This document shows positions 8,248-17,115 of a stretch of DNA of 64,000 nt, in pieces (position 1 is the stretch's first letter; each line of letters starts with the position of its first letter). Both the position numbers and the translations under genes were made by a program. The notes under the pieces were generated by a model. The model ran no database searches. It saw only the letters and a list, made by a program, of their open reading frames with translations, and was not told the origin of the DNA. The DNA is from Plantactinospora sp. BC1. Its GTDB lineage: Bacteria > Actinomycetota > Actinomycetes > Mycobacteriales > Micromonosporaceae. The DNA is taken from the NCBI RefSeq assembly GCF_003030345.1, contig NZ_CP028158.1:6510001-6574000 (forward strand), read 5' to 3'.

Positions 8248-8691
8248 CTACTCCACCTCCACCGCCTCGTAGGTCAGCACCAGCTTCTCGGTGAGCACAC
8301 CGGTACCGCCGCTGGTGATCGTACTGACCTCCAGGTGCTTGGGCGTGGCGCCGAGGAGTTTGTAGCGCTTGACCGGCGTACCCTCGGCGTCGAGGACGAG
8401 CACGGCGGCGGCGGACCCGCCCCCGGCGCCCCGGCCGGCGCGGACGTCGGCGATCCAGCTCTCGAAGCTGTCGCCGCCGTCCCGCGGCCGGACGACGGTC
8501 AGTTCGCCCTCCCGGGGCCGGCCGGGCAGCGTGCGGACCACATACTCGCCGTCGGATGCGCTCGACTTGAACTCGACGACGTCCTGGCCCAGGCGCAGCC
8601 CGGAGACCTCGGTGATCTGCGGTATCACTGTCCCGTCCACCTCCAGGGCGAACGAGTGGCCGGCGGCGGAGTCCTGGTCCGGAAGTGGCAT
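8248..8691 (-). CDS. orphan contractile-tail tube (gp19/Hcp-like) protein
   Basis: 147 residues from ATG 8691, which has a strong GAGGAGG site. It has the T4 gp19-like tail tube fold signature used by phage tails and extracellular contractile injection systems: SFALEVDGTVIPQITEVSGL near the start, VVRTLPGRPREGELTV, a WIADVR helix, and a final strand reading EKLVLTYEAVEVE. Complete injection systems have sheath, baseplate and ATPase genes alongside, and none are present here. It is therefore an isolated copy, either a remnant or a tube subunit supplied in trans. The closest neighbours are the Nudix gene four bases downstream and phosphoketolase upstream. Confidence 0.82.
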   Translation of the reverse strand: MPLPDQDSAAGHSFALEVDGTVIPQITEVSGLRLGQDVVEFKSSASDGEYVVRTLPGRPREGELTVVRPRDGGDSFESWIADVRAGRGAGGGSAAAVLVLDAEGTPVKRYKLLGATPKHLEVSTITSGGTGVLTEKLVLTYEAVEVE

Positions 8692-8808
8692 GTCTGCCTC
8701 CTCTACGTGCCGGTGCCGGCGAGGGGAAGCACCGGCTGCCACCAGATAACCAAATCACCCGCTCCCGGTCAGCCTCCTTGCCGACGGTTCGCGCACCCTG
8801 CTGCCGGC

Positions 8809-11181
8809 TCAGCCCGGCCACTGCCACTGCGCGACCATCGGATGGTCCTCGCCGCACCGTCGGGTGTGATCCCGGCACTCCTGCCGGGCGTCGACCATCA
8901 CCTGCCGCAGGTCGGCGGCCCGGACGGCCAGCCCGGGTACCCGGTCGATCACGTCCATGACCAGGTGGAACCGGTCCAGGTCGTTCAGCATCACCATGTC
9001 GAACGGCGTCGTGGTGGTGCCCTCCTCCTGATAGCCCCGGACGTGCAGGTTGGCATGGTTGGTCCGACGGTAGGTGAGCCGGTGGATCAACCAGGGATAG
9101 CCGTGGTAGGCGAAGATGACCGGCCGGTCCCGGGTGAAGAGGGCGTCGAACTGCGCGTCGGCCAGCCCGTGCGGGTGCACGCTCGCGGGTTGCAGGCGCA
9201 TCAGGTCCACCACGTTGACCACCCGTACCCTCAGCTCGGGCAGGTGCCGCCGGAGCAGGTCGGCGGCGGCCAGCGTCTCCAGCGTCGGTACGTCGCCGGC
9301 ACACCCGAGCACCACGTCCGGCTCGGCCCCGGCGTCGGTACTGGCCCAGGCCCAGATCCCGAGCCCGCGCCGGCAGTGCAGCTCCGCCTGCTTCATCGGC
9401 AACCAGGTCGGGGCGGCCTGCTTGCCCGAGATCACCACGTTGACGTGGTGCCGGCTGCGCAGGCAGTGGTCCATGGTGCAGAGCAGCGTGTTGGCGTCCG
9501 GCGGCAGGTAGACCCGGACGATCTCGGCCTTCTTGTTGGTGACGTGGTCGATGAAGCCCGGATCCTGGTGGGAGAAGCCGTTGTGGTCCTGCCGCCAGAC
9601 ATGGCTGGAGAGCAGGTAGTTGAGCGAGGCGACCGGGCGGCGCCACGGGATGTCCCGGGTGACCTTGAGCCACTTGGCGTGCTGGTTGAGCATCGAGTCG
9701 ACGATGTGGATGAACGCCTCGTAGCTGGTGAAGATGCCGTGCCGGCCGGTCAGCAGGTACGCCTCCAGCCAGCCCTGGCAGAGGTGTTCGGAGAGCACCT
9801 CCATCACCCGGCCGCCGGGGGCGAGGTGGTCGTCGCCGGGCTCGATCGTGCCCAGGAACGTCCGGTCGGTGACCTCGAAGACCGAGGCCAGCCCGTTCGA
9901 CTCCACCTCGTCCGCGCCGAAGAGCCGGAACCGGTCCGGGTTCGCCGCGATGACGTCCCGGAGCCAGCCGCCGAGCACCCCGGTGGCACCGGTCGCCGGG
10001 CTGCCCGGCCGGTCCACCTCGACGGCGTGCTCCCGGAAGTCGGGCAGGACCAGGTCGCGGAGTACGACGCCGCCGTTGGTGTGCGGGTTCGCGCTCATCC
10101 GCCGGTCGCCGCGCGGCGCCAGCCCGGCCAGCGCCGGCAGCGGCGCGCCGGTCGCGTCGAAGAGCTCCTCCGGACGGTACGACCGCAGCCAGCGCTCCAA
10201 CTGCGCCAGGTGGTCGGGATTGTCGCGTACCCCCTCCAGCGGCACCTGGTGGGACCGGAACGTCCCGGCGACCTGCTCGCCGTCGACCTCGGCCGGGCCC
10301 GTCCAGCCCTTCGGGGTCCGCAGCACCAGCATCGGCCAGCGTGGCCGCTCGACCGGCCCGCCGCGACGGGCCCGCCGCTGGATCTCGGCGATCTCGTCCA
10401 GCGCCCGGTCCAGGCAGGCCGCCAACTCCCGGTGCACCCGGGCCGGCTCGTCCCCGGCCACCACGTACGGCCGGTAGCCGTAGCCGCCCAACATGCCCAG
10501 CAGGTCCTCCTCGGGCATCCGGGCCAGCACCGTCGGGTTGGCGATCTTGTAGCCGTTGAGGTGCAGGATCGGCAGCACCGCACCGTCCCGGGCCGGGTCG
10601 AGGAACATCGTGGAGAGCCAGCTCCCGGCCAGCGGACCGGTCTCCGCCTCGCCGTCGCCGACCACGCAGGCCACCAGCAGGTCCGGGTTGTCGAACGCGG
10701 CCCCGTAGGCGTGCGCCAGCGCGTAGCCCAGCTCGCCACCCTCGTGGATCGAGCCCGGCACCTCGGCGGCGACATGGCTCGGGATCCCGCCCGGGAAGGA
10801 GAACTGCCGGAACAGCCGGGCCATCCCGGCCTCGTCCCGGCTCACCGACGGGTACAGCTCGGTGAGGGTCCCCTCCAGCCACGTGTTCGCGATGATCGCC
10901 GGGGCGCCGTGTCCCGGGCCGGTCACCAGCATCGCGTTCAGGTCGCGGGCCACGATCAGCCGGTTCAGGTGTACGTAGACCAGGTTCAGCCCCGGGTCCG
11001 TCCCCCAGTGGCCCAGCAGGCGCGGCTTGACGTGCTCCGGCCGCAGCGGCTCACGGAGCAGCGGATTCGCCAGCAGATAGATCTGCCCGGCGCTCAGATA
11101 GTTGGCGGCCCGCCAGTACGCGTCGATCCGGCCCAGTTCCTCGTCGGTCAGTCGAGCCTGCGGGTCCAGCGCAATTTCCAT
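8809..11181 (-). CDS. xfp: phosphoketolase (xylulose-5-phosphate/fructose-6-phosphate)
   Basis: 790-residue thiamine-diphosphate enzyme that cleaves xylulose-5-P (and often fructose-6-P) with phosphate to acetyl phosphate plus glyceraldehyde-3-P or erythrose-4-P. The length equals that of the family. Visible signatures are [18 protein letters not shown] at the N terminus, GPGHGAPA, the diphosphate-binding [25 protein letters not shown], and a C-terminal [16 protein letters not shown] 11181 is taken as the start; a GTG lies one codon upstream. No acetate kinase gene follows. The next gene upstream on the same strand is a universal stress protein, which may suggest use under low oxygen or slow growth (inference). 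Confidence 0.96.
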   Translation of the reverse strand: MEIALDPQARLTDEELGRIDAYWRAANYLSAGQIYLLANPLLREPLRPEHVKPRLLGHWGTDPGLNLVYVHLNRLIVARDLNAMLVTGPGHGAPAIIANTWLEGTLTELYPSVSRDEAGMARLFRQFSFPGGIPSHVAAEVPGSIHEGGELGYALAHAYGAAFDNPDLLVACVVGDGEAETGPLAGSWLSTMFLDPARDGAVLPILHLNGYKIANPTVLARMPEEDLLGMLGGYGYRPYVVAGDEPARVHRELAACLDRALDEIAEIQRRARRGGPVERPRWPMLVLRTPKGWTGPAEVDGEQVAGTFRSHQVPLEGVRDNPDHLAQLERWLRSYRPEELFDATGAPLPALAGLAPRGDRRMSANPHTNGGVVLRDLVLPDFREHAVEVDRPGSPATGATGVLGGWLRDVIAANPDRFRLFGADEVESNGLASVFEVTDRTFLGTIEPGDDHLAPGGRVMEVLSEHLCQGWLEAYLLTGRHGIFTSYEAFIHIVDSMLNQHAKWLKVTRDIPWRRPVASLNYLLSSHVWRQDHNGFSHQDPGFIDHVTNKKAEIVRVYLPPDANTLLCTMDHCLRSRHHVNVVISGKQAAPTWLPMKQAELHCRRGLGIWAWASTDAGAEPDVVLGCAGDVPTLETLAAADLLRRHLPELRVRVVNVVDLMRLQPASVHPHGLADAQFDALFTRDRPVIFAYHGYPWLIHRLTYRRTNHANLHVRGYQEEGTTTTPFDMVMLNDLDRFHLVMDVIDRVPGLAVRAADLRQVMVDARQECRDHTRRCGEDHPMVAQWQWPG

Positions 11182-11244
11182 CACCCGAGCCTGCCCCGAG
11201 CCGGCCCGACCCGCGACCGGAACGCCCGATCTCGGCCGGCTCGC

Positions 11245-12090
11245 TCACTCCTGGATGTAGACGCCGTGCGCGCCGCGTACCACGACCACCGGCGAGACCG
11301 AGTGGTAGAGCATCGCCTGGCTGACCGAGCCGAGCATGCCGCGCCAGGGCTCGTCACCGCGCGCGCTGACCACCACGAGTTCGGCCCGGCGGGTCTCCTG
11401 GGCCAGCGTCGACTCCGGGTCGCCGGTCCGGACCTGCTGGCTCACCCGGACCGAGGGGTACTTCCGCTGCCACGGCGCGACCGCCTCGGCGAGCTGCTCG
11501 ACGACCTCGGGCGGCGGTGCGCCGTCCGCGCCGTCCGGGTCGCAGACCTGCACCACGACCAGGTCGGTGCAGTGCCGCTCGGCGGTGTCGAAGGCGAAGT
11601 CGAGGGCGCTCAGCGAGCTGGCCGAGCCGTCCACCCCGACCAGTACCGGCCCGGTCAGCGGAAGCTGTTCCCGGGCGACCAGCACGGTGCATCCGGCCCG
11701 GGCGGCGAGCTGCACGGCGGTGGCGTCGGAGGGGGTCGGCACGTCGGAACCCGCCGACAGCCCGCCGTCGCCGATGACCAGCAGCGCGGCGGAACCCGAC
11801 TCCCGGAGCAGGGTGGTGATCACCGGTCCCTCGACGAGCGCGCAGGAGACCTCGACGCCCCGCTGCGCCTCGAACGCGACGGCGCCGGCCCGTTGCAGCA
11901 ACTCCTCGGCGGGACGGCGGGGCTCCTCCGGCATCGGTTCGGAGGGGTCCGCGACCCAGTTGAACGCGTGCACGATGCGCAGCGGGCGGGAGTGCAGGAC
12001 CGCCTCGCGGGCCGCCAGCCGGACCGCGGTCATGCTCAGCCGGGAGTCGTCGACCCCGACGACCACCAGCGCGTCCGGGGGAGCGTTCAC
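11245..12090 (-). CDS. tandem universal stress protein (two UspA domains)
   Basis: 281 residues from GTG 12090. Two UspA domains are visible (about 7-140 and 146-275), beginning LVVVGVDDSRLS and VLVGVDGSASSLSALDFA. The second domain carries an ATP-binding-type loop (SARGDEPWRGMLGSVSQ), while the first has a degenerate one. This is the common tandem arrangement in actinobacteria, where such proteins are induced in hypoxia or stationary phase. It precedes phosphoketolase on the same strand with a 63-base gap, so the pair may be co-expressed. Confidence 0.92.
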   Translation of the reverse strand: MNAPPDALVVVGVDDSRLSMTAVRLAAREAVLHSRPLRIVHAFNWVADPSEPMPEEPRRPAEELLQRAGAVAFEAQRGVEVSCALVEGPVITTLLRESGSAALLVIGDGGLSAGSDVPTPSDATAVQLAARAGCTVLVAREQLPLTGPVLVGVDGSASSLSALDFAFDTAERHCTDLVVVQVCDPDGADGAPPPEVVEQLAEAVAPWQRKYPSVRVSQQVRTGDPESTLAQETRRAELVVVSARGDEPWRGMLGSVSQAMLYHSVSPVVVVRGAHGVYIQE

Positions 12091-12225
12091 CGTCGCCCCG
12101 GGGGCATGGCGGCGATCGGCCCGCCATCGGTTACCTGGGGTATCCCTCGCACCAGCCGAGAGTATCCGGGCGGTACGGGGGCCGTCGGCGGATTCGGCCA
12201 GTACGGCCGCCGGATGCCGGTCCGG

Positions 12226-13131
12226 TCAGTGCTCGACCCGCAGTACGGCGGCGGTGGCGTTGTCCCGGCCGCCCGCGACCAGGGTGTCGGCGAGTATCCC
12301 CCGGACCGTCTCGGCGAGGCTGCCGGTCGCGCCGAGCCGGCTGGCCAGCCGCTGGTAGTCGAGCTGTTCGGCGACCCCGTCGGTGCAGAGGCAGTAGACG
12401 TCGCCGGGCCGCAACGTGACGTGGAGCAGGTCCGGCTCGGGCATGGCCGGGTGCCCCACGTAACGGGTGAGCTGGTAGCGGGCGGCGGCCGCCGCCGGGG
12501 AGTCCGCCGGGTACCAGCCGTAGACGGCACCGAGCCAGGCGGCCGTGTGGTCGACGGTGAGCAGTTCGAGCAACCCGTCCCGCAGCCGGTACGCGCGGGA
12601 GTCGCCGATCTGCACGATCCAGCCGGAAAGCTCGGCAGCCACCGCCGCCGGATCCGGTGTGCTGCCGCCCGGGGCGGCGCGGGCGGTCGGCGCGGTACGC
12701 CGTGCCCCGCCACCGTGCCCCTCGTCGACCGGCCCGGTGGCGGGCGGGACGACGACCAGGCCGGTGAAGGTGCAGCCGGTCAGCTCGTTCAGCTCGGCAC
12801 CGGCCGCCCGGACCAGGGACTGTGCCCGGGCCATCGCGGCGCGGAGCGGACCGGGGCCGAGGTCGGGCGCTGCCGCGCGTACTCCGGCGACCATCGTCTC
12901 CATGGTGGTACCGCCGGCGACGGTGCTGCCCCGGCCGTCGCCCATCCCGTCGGCGACCGCCAGGAACGGCAGCACCGGATCGACGTGCAGCACGTCGAAG
13001 TTGGCCGAGTAGCGCTGGCCGACCCGGCTGCCCCCGGCGACGTCGAGCCGGTGGCCGGCGAGTGGGTAGCTGCGGCTGACGTCGCCCTCGGCGGGCATCC
13101 GGTCCGGACCCGTCACGGGGCTTCGGTGCAT
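12226..13131 (-). CDS. PP2C-family serine/threonine phosphatase
   Basis: 301 residues from ATG 13131. PP2C metal-binding motifs are in order: VADGMGDGRG (about 60), IGDSRAYRLRDG, CTDGVAEQ and GGRDNATAAV near the C terminus. A Gly/Pro/Arg-rich insertion of about 40 residues lies before SGWIVQIGDSR. No membrane segment or sensor domain is present, so it is probably a cytoplasmic PstP-like regulator. The start is the least certain point: ATG 13098 is an alternative, and neither has a strong ribosome site. It is divergent from the aldolase gene, with 142 bases between them. Confidence 0.88.
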   Translation of the reverse strand: MHRSPVTGPDRMPAEGDVSRSYPLAGHRLDVAGGSRVGQRYSANFDVLHVDPVLPFLAVADGMGDGRGSTVAGGTTMETMVAGVRAAAPDLGPGPLRAAMARAQSLVRAAGAELNELTGCTFTGLVVVPPATGPVDEGHGGGARRTAPTARAAPGGSTPDPAAVAAELSGWIVQIGDSRAYRLRDGLLELLTVDHTAAWLGAVYGWYPADSPAAAAARYQLTRYVGHPAMPEPDLLHVTLRPGDVYCLCTDGVAEQLDYQRLASRLGATGSLAETVRGILADTLVAGGRDNATAAVLRVEH

Positions 13132-13273
13132 GGCCGGGAGGTTAGCAGGATTTGCCAAGTCGCCCAGGCGGTATATGCGAATCACCGCAAATCTCCGCCG
13201 CTGCCGGTTCTGCGGTGCTTCGGCCCGGTCCCGTTGTGCCGCGCGGGGCGGGCCCGACTGCGAGGATGGGGCG

Positions 13274-13891
13274 GTGAACCTGCCCGACGTGCTGCGCCGG
13301 CACCGGCTGCTCGCCGTCGTGCGGGGCGACGACCCGGATGCGGCGCTGGCCAGCGTACTGGCGCTGGCGGAGGCGGGCATCGCCCTGGTCGAGGTGTCGC
13401 TGACCTCCCGGGACGAGGCCGGGGTGCTGGTCCGGGCCCGGGCGGCGTTGGGGCCGGACGCGCCGCTGGGCGCCGGTACGGTGCTCACCGAGTCCGACGT
13501 GGTGCAGGCGGAGCAGGCCGGTGCGTCGTTCGTGGTGACGCCGGGGCTGGTGCCGGCGGTCGCCGAGGCGGTCCGGCTCGGGCTGCCCGTGCTGGTCGGC
13601 GCGCTGACCCCGACCGAGGTGGTCGCGGCCAGCCTGGCCGGGGCGGCGGCGGTGAAGCTCTTTCCCGCGTCGCTCGGTGGCCCGGCCTATCTCCGGGCGC
13701 TCCGGGAGCCGTTTCCGGACGTGCCGTTCGTACCGTTCGGCGGGGTGGACGTCGAGTCGGCTCCGGAGTACCTCTCGGCGGGTGCCGTCGCGGTGAGCGC
13801 CTCCGAGTCCCTGCTCGGTACGGCGCCCCAGGGCGGTGACCTGGCGGCCCTGCGCCTGCGGGCCACGGCGTTCCGCGCCGCTCTCTCCTGA
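13274..13891 (+). CDS. KDPG/KDPGal-type aldolase
   Basis: 205 residues from GTG 13274. Class I aldolase of the 2-keto-3-deoxy-6-phosphogluconate / phosphogalactonate family, splitting the keto-deoxy-sugar acid phosphate into pyruvate and glyceraldehyde-3-P. Arg17 (VVRGDD), Glu40 (LVEVSLTS) and Schiff-base Lys128 (AVKLFPAS) are all present, as is the GAGTVLT phosphate loop. Length is normal. The longer upstream open frame reads through Arg/Cys-rich sequence unlike the family. It is isolated from other Entner-Doudoroff genes here, but would complete the galactonate route encoded at 59-64 kb. Whether it prefers gluconate- or galactonate-derived substrate is unknown. Confidence 0.9.
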   Translation: MNLPDVLRRHRLLAVVRGDDPDAALASVLALAEAGIALVEVSLTSRDEAGVLVRARAALGPDAPLGAGTVLTESDVVQAEQAGASFVVTPGLVPAVAEAVRLGLPVLVGALTPTEVVAASLAGAAAVKLFPASLGGPAYLRALREPFPDVPFVPFGGVDVESAPEYLSAGAVAVSASESLLGTAPQGGDLAALRLRATAFRAALS

Positions 13892-13938
13892 CCGGCCCGC
13901 GCTGCGGTGTCCGGGCCACGGGTCTCCGTCCCGGGTCG

Positions 13939-13986
13939 TGTCAACTGGGGTTGACAACGGTGGCCCTGTCAACCTAAGTTGACAGT
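13939..13986 (+). promoter_or_regulatory. double palindromic operator over a sigma-70-type, probably leaderless promoter
   Basis: Two 18-base palindromes of the form TGTCAAC-N4-GTTGACA lie at 13939-13956 (spacer TGGG) and 13967-13984 (spacer CTAA), 28 bases centre to centre. The first supplies a perfect -35 TTGACA (13951-13956). Eighteen bases on, TAAGTT (13975-13980) inside the second palindrome makes a -10. The predicted start of transcription falls at or beside ATG 13987, so the message should lack a leader. A bound repressor would block the promoter; the HTH protein encoded next is the obvious candidate. Confidence 0.75.
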
Positions 13987-14223
13987 ATGAGTCAGGCAAC
14001 GGATCTGGCGGCGGCGGCCGGCAGCACCGATCCACGGATCGGGCTGCGCGCGGTGGTGGCCCTGCGCCGGCTGTTGGAACGCCTGGAGGTCGTCCAGGTC
14101 GACAACGCCCGGCGCCAGGGCTGGTCCTGGCAGGAGATCGCCGACGCACTCGAGGTCAGCAGGCAGGGAGTACACAAGAAGCACGCCGGCCGGGCGTCGG
14201 CGCGTAGCCAGGGAGGGGCATGA
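13987..14223 (+). CDS. small helix-turn-helix protein upstream of a Clp-N protein
   Basis: 78 residues. An N-terminal helical part (LRAVVALRRLLERLEVVQVDN) precedes a helix-turn-helix: QGWSWQEIADALEVSRQGVHKKHAG. It starts at ATG 13987 directly after the double palindrome, with no room for a ribosome site, in line with a leaderless message. Its stop overlaps the start of the Clp-N gene (ATGA). It is probably an autoregulator of this two-gene unit (inference). Similar HTH plus Clp-N pairs occur in other actinobacteria; their role is not established. Confidence 0.85.
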   Translation: MSQATDLAAAAGSTDPRIGLRAVVALRRLLERLEVVQVDNARRQGWSWQEIADALEVSRQGVHKKHAGRASARSQGGA

Positions 14224-14804
14224 TGTTCGAGCGGTTCACGGTGCAGGCCCGGGACGTGGTCCGGGGAGCGGTGGCGGCCCGCGAGCGGCTGGGGCACCGC
14301 AACGTCGGCACCGAGCACCTGCTGCTCGCCCTGCTCGACGCGGAGAGCGGCTCGGTCGCCGGGCTGCTCAACCAGGCCGGCGTGGACGCCGCGCGGGTGA
14401 CCGAGGCGATCGACCGGAAGATCGGCCGCGGCACCGACGAACTCGGCGACCGCGACGCGGAGGCGCTCCGCTCGATCGGCATCGACCTGGCGGCGGTCCG
14501 CTCCAAGCTCGAGGAGTCGTTCGGCGAGGGCGCCCTCGAATCGCCGCCGGCCCGGTCGGCGCGGCGGGGCATCTTCGGCGGCTGGGACCTCTCCAGCCGC
14601 TTCTCCGCCCGGGCGAAGAAGGTGCTGGAGTTGGCCCTGCGCGAGGCGGTCCAGCTCCGGCACCGGGAGATCGGCGCCGAGCACATCCTGCTCGGGCTGC
14701 TCCGCGAGGGAAACGGACTGGCCGCACTGGTGCTGACCGAGGCCGGGCTCGACCTCGCCGAGCTGCGCCGCCGTACCCTCGACTCGCTCCGCAGGGCCGC
14801 CTGA
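14220..14804 (+). CDS. stand-alone Clp N-domain protein (two Clp repeats, no ATPase)
   Basis: 194 residues. Two ClpA/ClpC N-terminal repeat regions are visible: RFTVQARDVVRGAVAARERLGHRNVGTEHLLLALL at the start (described here by its ends, residues about 4-38) and FSARAKKVLELALREA with REIGAEHILLGLLREG in the second half (about 125-165). No AAA+ Walker motifs follow, so it cannot unfold substrates itself. It may act as an adaptor or decoy for ClpC (inference). The ATG at 14220 overlaps the HTH stop as ATGA; a second ATG at 14223 is better spaced from GGGAGG and could be the real start. Confidence 0.88.
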   Translation: MMFERFTVQARDVVRGAVAARERLGHRNVGTEHLLLALLDAESGSVAGLLNQAGVDAARVTEAIDRKIGRGTDELGDRDAEALRSIGIDLAAVRSKLEESFGEGALESPPARSARRGIFGGWDLSSRFSARAKKVLELALREAVQLRHREIGAEHILLGLLREGNGLAALVLTEAGLDLAELRRRTLDSLRRAA

Positions 14805-14918
14805 CCGGTTCCGGCCTCAGCCGCTCGCGGCGTGTCCCGGGCAAACCCGCCCGGCATGCGCGATTGGTCACGTCCGTCCGGCTCGCTGACGGCGGCAAGC
14901 TGCTGCACACTGGCGGCC

Positions 14919-15962
14919 GTGAAGGCGCACGAGGAGAGCACGGACGGCGTCCCGGCGGATCTCCGGACCAGCGGAGCCGGGGATTCCCGGACCAGCGGAG
15001 CCGGGGGTCCCCGGTCGGCGGTGGTGGTCAACCCGGTGAAGCAGACCGACCTGGACGGGCTGCGGCGTACCGTCACCGACACGCTGTCGGCCGCCGGCTG
15101 GCCCGAACCGGCCTGGTACAGCACCACAGTGGACGACCCGGGCGAGGGTCAGGCCCGGCAGGCGATCGAGGCCGGCGCCGAGGTGGTCTTCGTCTGCGGC
15201 GGCGACGGCACCGTGATGTCCTGCGTCGGTGCCCTGGTCGGCACCGACGTGGCGATGGCCATCCTGCCGTCCGGCACCGGCAACCTGCTCGCCGCCAACC
15301 TCGGGCTCTCCAACGACCTGGCCGCCGGGCTGGAGGTGGCGATCGAACAGGGCCGGCGGCGCATCGACGTCGGCGCCTGCGGGCACCAGTACTTCACCGT
15401 GATGGCCGGGATGGGCTTCGACGCGAAGATGCTCGAAGCCACCTCCGAGACCACCAAGGCCCGGGTCGGCTGGCCCGCGTACGTGATGGGAGCGCTGCGA
15501 CACCTGCGGGACCGGCCGATGCGGGTCTCGATCCGGATCGACGACCAGCCGCCCCGACGGCGCCGGGCCAAGACGGTACTGGTGGCCAACGTCGGGCGGT
15601 TGCAGGGCGGGGTACGACTGCTCGCCGACGCCGAGCCGGACGACGGCTACCTGGACGTCGCCGTGCTCACCCCGAGGACGCTCAACCACTGGCTCTCGCT
15701 CGGCTGGGCGGTGCTGCGGCGCCGCCGCCGGGTGCCCGGGATGGAGGTGCTGCGCGGCCGGCAGGTCACCATCACCAGCAACCGGGCCCAGCCGCGCGAA
15801 CTGGACGGGGACGTCATCCCGGCCGGTCGCGCGCTGAAGGTGTCGGTGCGCCCGCAGGCGCTCTGGCTCTGCGTACCGAAGCCGGAGACCGAGCCCGACC
15901 TGGCGGTGGACGCCGACGCGGTCGCCGAGCGCGGGGAGCGGCGGGTGGAGGAGGCGCAGTGA
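14919..15962 (+). CDS. diacylglycerol kinase-family lipid kinase
   Basis: About 347 residues from GTG 14919. The DAGK catalytic domain shows SAVVVNPVKQ at the N terminus, nucleotide-binding VCGGDGTVMS, and LPSGTGNLLAANLG. The C-terminal domain contains DDGYLDVAVL and ELDGDVIPAG, typical of DgkB/YegS-type kinases that phosphorylate diacylglycerol or related lipids at the membrane face. The first 25 residues carry a short repeat (RTSGAG twice) and vary in such families. The stop overlaps the YihY start (GTGA), so the two are coupled. ATG 14832 is an alternative start but adds a Cys-rich, unlikely segment. Confidence 0.88.
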   Translation: MKAHEESTDGVPADLRTSGAGDSRTSGAGGPRSAVVVNPVKQTDLDGLRRTVTDTLSAAGWPEPAWYSTTVDDPGEGQARQAIEAGAEVVFVCGGDGTVMSCVGALVGTDVAMAILPSGTGNLLAANLGLSNDLAAGLEVAIEQGRRRIDVGACGHQYFTVMAGMGFDAKMLEATSETTKARVGWPAYVMGALRHLRDRPMRVSIRIDDQPPRRRRAKTVLVANVGRLQGGVRLLADAEPDDGYLDVAVLTPRTLNHWLSLGWAVLRRRRRVPGMEVLRGRQVTITSNRAQPRELDGDVIPAGRALKVSVRPQALWLCVPKPETEPDLAVDADAVAERGERRVEEAQ

Positions 15963-17053
15963 GCAGTACCCGGCTGGTTCCCGAGACCCGCTGCATGGCG
16001 GACGACGAACTCTCGGCCGACGACGCCTGGCACACCCTGCGCCGGCACGGCGGCTGGCACCTGGTCCGGGACGCCTTCATCCGGTTCCGCTACGGCGACG
16101 CGTTCAGCCACGCCCGGGCGCTGGCCCTGCAACTCTGCCTCGCCGTGGTGCCGTTCCTGATCGCGCTCGCCGGTCTGATCAGCGACCTCGGGGCGGACCA
16201 GGGCGGCCTGGTGGTCGCCGACACCGTGATCGCGCTGACGCCGGGCGCCAGCGACGCGGTGGTCAAGGAGCTGCTGGTCGACTCGGAGCAGACCGAGGAC
16301 GCCGGCGAACTGGCCCTGGCCCTCGGCCTGCTCACCGGGCTCGTCGCGCTGACCACCACGATGGCCCAGGTGGAGCGCGGGGCGAACCGGATCTACGGGG
16401 TGGAGCGGGACCGGCCGGCACTGTGGAAGTACTTCCGGGCCGCCGTACTCGCGCTCACCGCCGGCGCACCCGCGCTGGCCGGCTTCCTCATCCTGGTCGG
16501 CGGCGGTGAACTGGGCCGCTCGATGGGCCGGTACTACGACTGGTGGGGGCCGTCCGCCAGCCTCGCCTGGGACGTGCTGCGCTGGCCGTTGAGCCTCGGG
16601 TTGACCGTCTTCGCCGTCGCGGTGCTGTTCCGGCACGCGCCGCGCCGCCGGCAGCCGGGCCTGTCCTGGCTGCTCTTCGGCGCCGGGTTCAGCATCGTGC
16701 TGTGGTGGCTGGCCAGCGTCCTGCTCGCCGGCTACGTGTCCTACAGCGACGCGTTCGGTGCCACCTACGGCGCGCTGACCGGGATGATGGCGCTGCTGCT
16801 CTGGGCCAACCTGACCGGCATAGCGCTCTTCGGCGGCCTCGCCTTCGCCGCCCAGTTGGAGGCGCTGCGGATCGGCGAGCACGAGCCGGCCGAGCCGGAC
16901 CGGTGGGAGCCGGACCGGACCGACCCGGGGCAGGCCGACACGGCGGGCGTCGATCCGGCGGAGCCGCTCGGCCGGATCGTGCCCGGACCACGGGCCACCG
17001 GAGGGCGGGTGGTCGACACGGTCGGCTCCGGCACGGAGCCGCGCGACGGCTGA
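15959..17053 (+). CDS. YihY/virulence factor BrkB family membrane protein
   Basis: 364 residues from GTG 15959, overlapping the kinase stop by four bases. A cytoplasmic N terminus (WHLVRDAFIRFRYGDAFSHARALALQLCLAVVPFLIAL) leads into about six membrane segments. The family motif region ALTTTMAQVERGANRIYGVERDRP and the late FGATYGALTGMMALLLWANLTG are well conserved. The C-terminal 70 residues are acidic, Pro-rich and disordered. The role of BrkB/YihY proteins is unsettled; transport or envelope functions have been proposed. Its neighbours here all act on membrane lipids. Confidence 0.92.
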   Translation: MSSTRLVPETRCMADDELSADDAWHTLRRHGGWHLVRDAFIRFRYGDAFSHARALALQLCLAVVPFLIALAGLISDLGADQGGLVVADTVIALTPGASDAVVKELLVDSEQTEDAGELALALGLLTGLVALTTTMAQVERGANRIYGVERDRPALWKYFRAAVLALTAGAPALAGFLILVGGGELGRSMGRYYDWWGPSASLAWDVLRWPLSLGLTVFAVAVLFRHAPRRRQPGLSWLLFGAGFSIVLWWLASVLLAGYVSYSDAFGATYGALTGMMALLLWANLTGIALFGGLAFAAQLEALRIGEHEPAEPDRWEPDRTDPGQADTAGVDPAEPLGRIVPGPRATGGRVVDTVGSGTEPRDG

Positions 17054-17115
17054 CGGGTGTACGCCGCCCGCGGCGCGGGTACCGGGCAGGCCAGAACCGA
17101 GAAGGGAGTTCTGGC

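Noticed and set aside
8212-13839. A 1875-codon open frame on the plus strand
   Set aside because: It is the antiparallel shadow of the tail-tube, phosphoketolase, universal stress protein and PP2C genes, with His/Arg/Gly/Pro-rich content and no domain.
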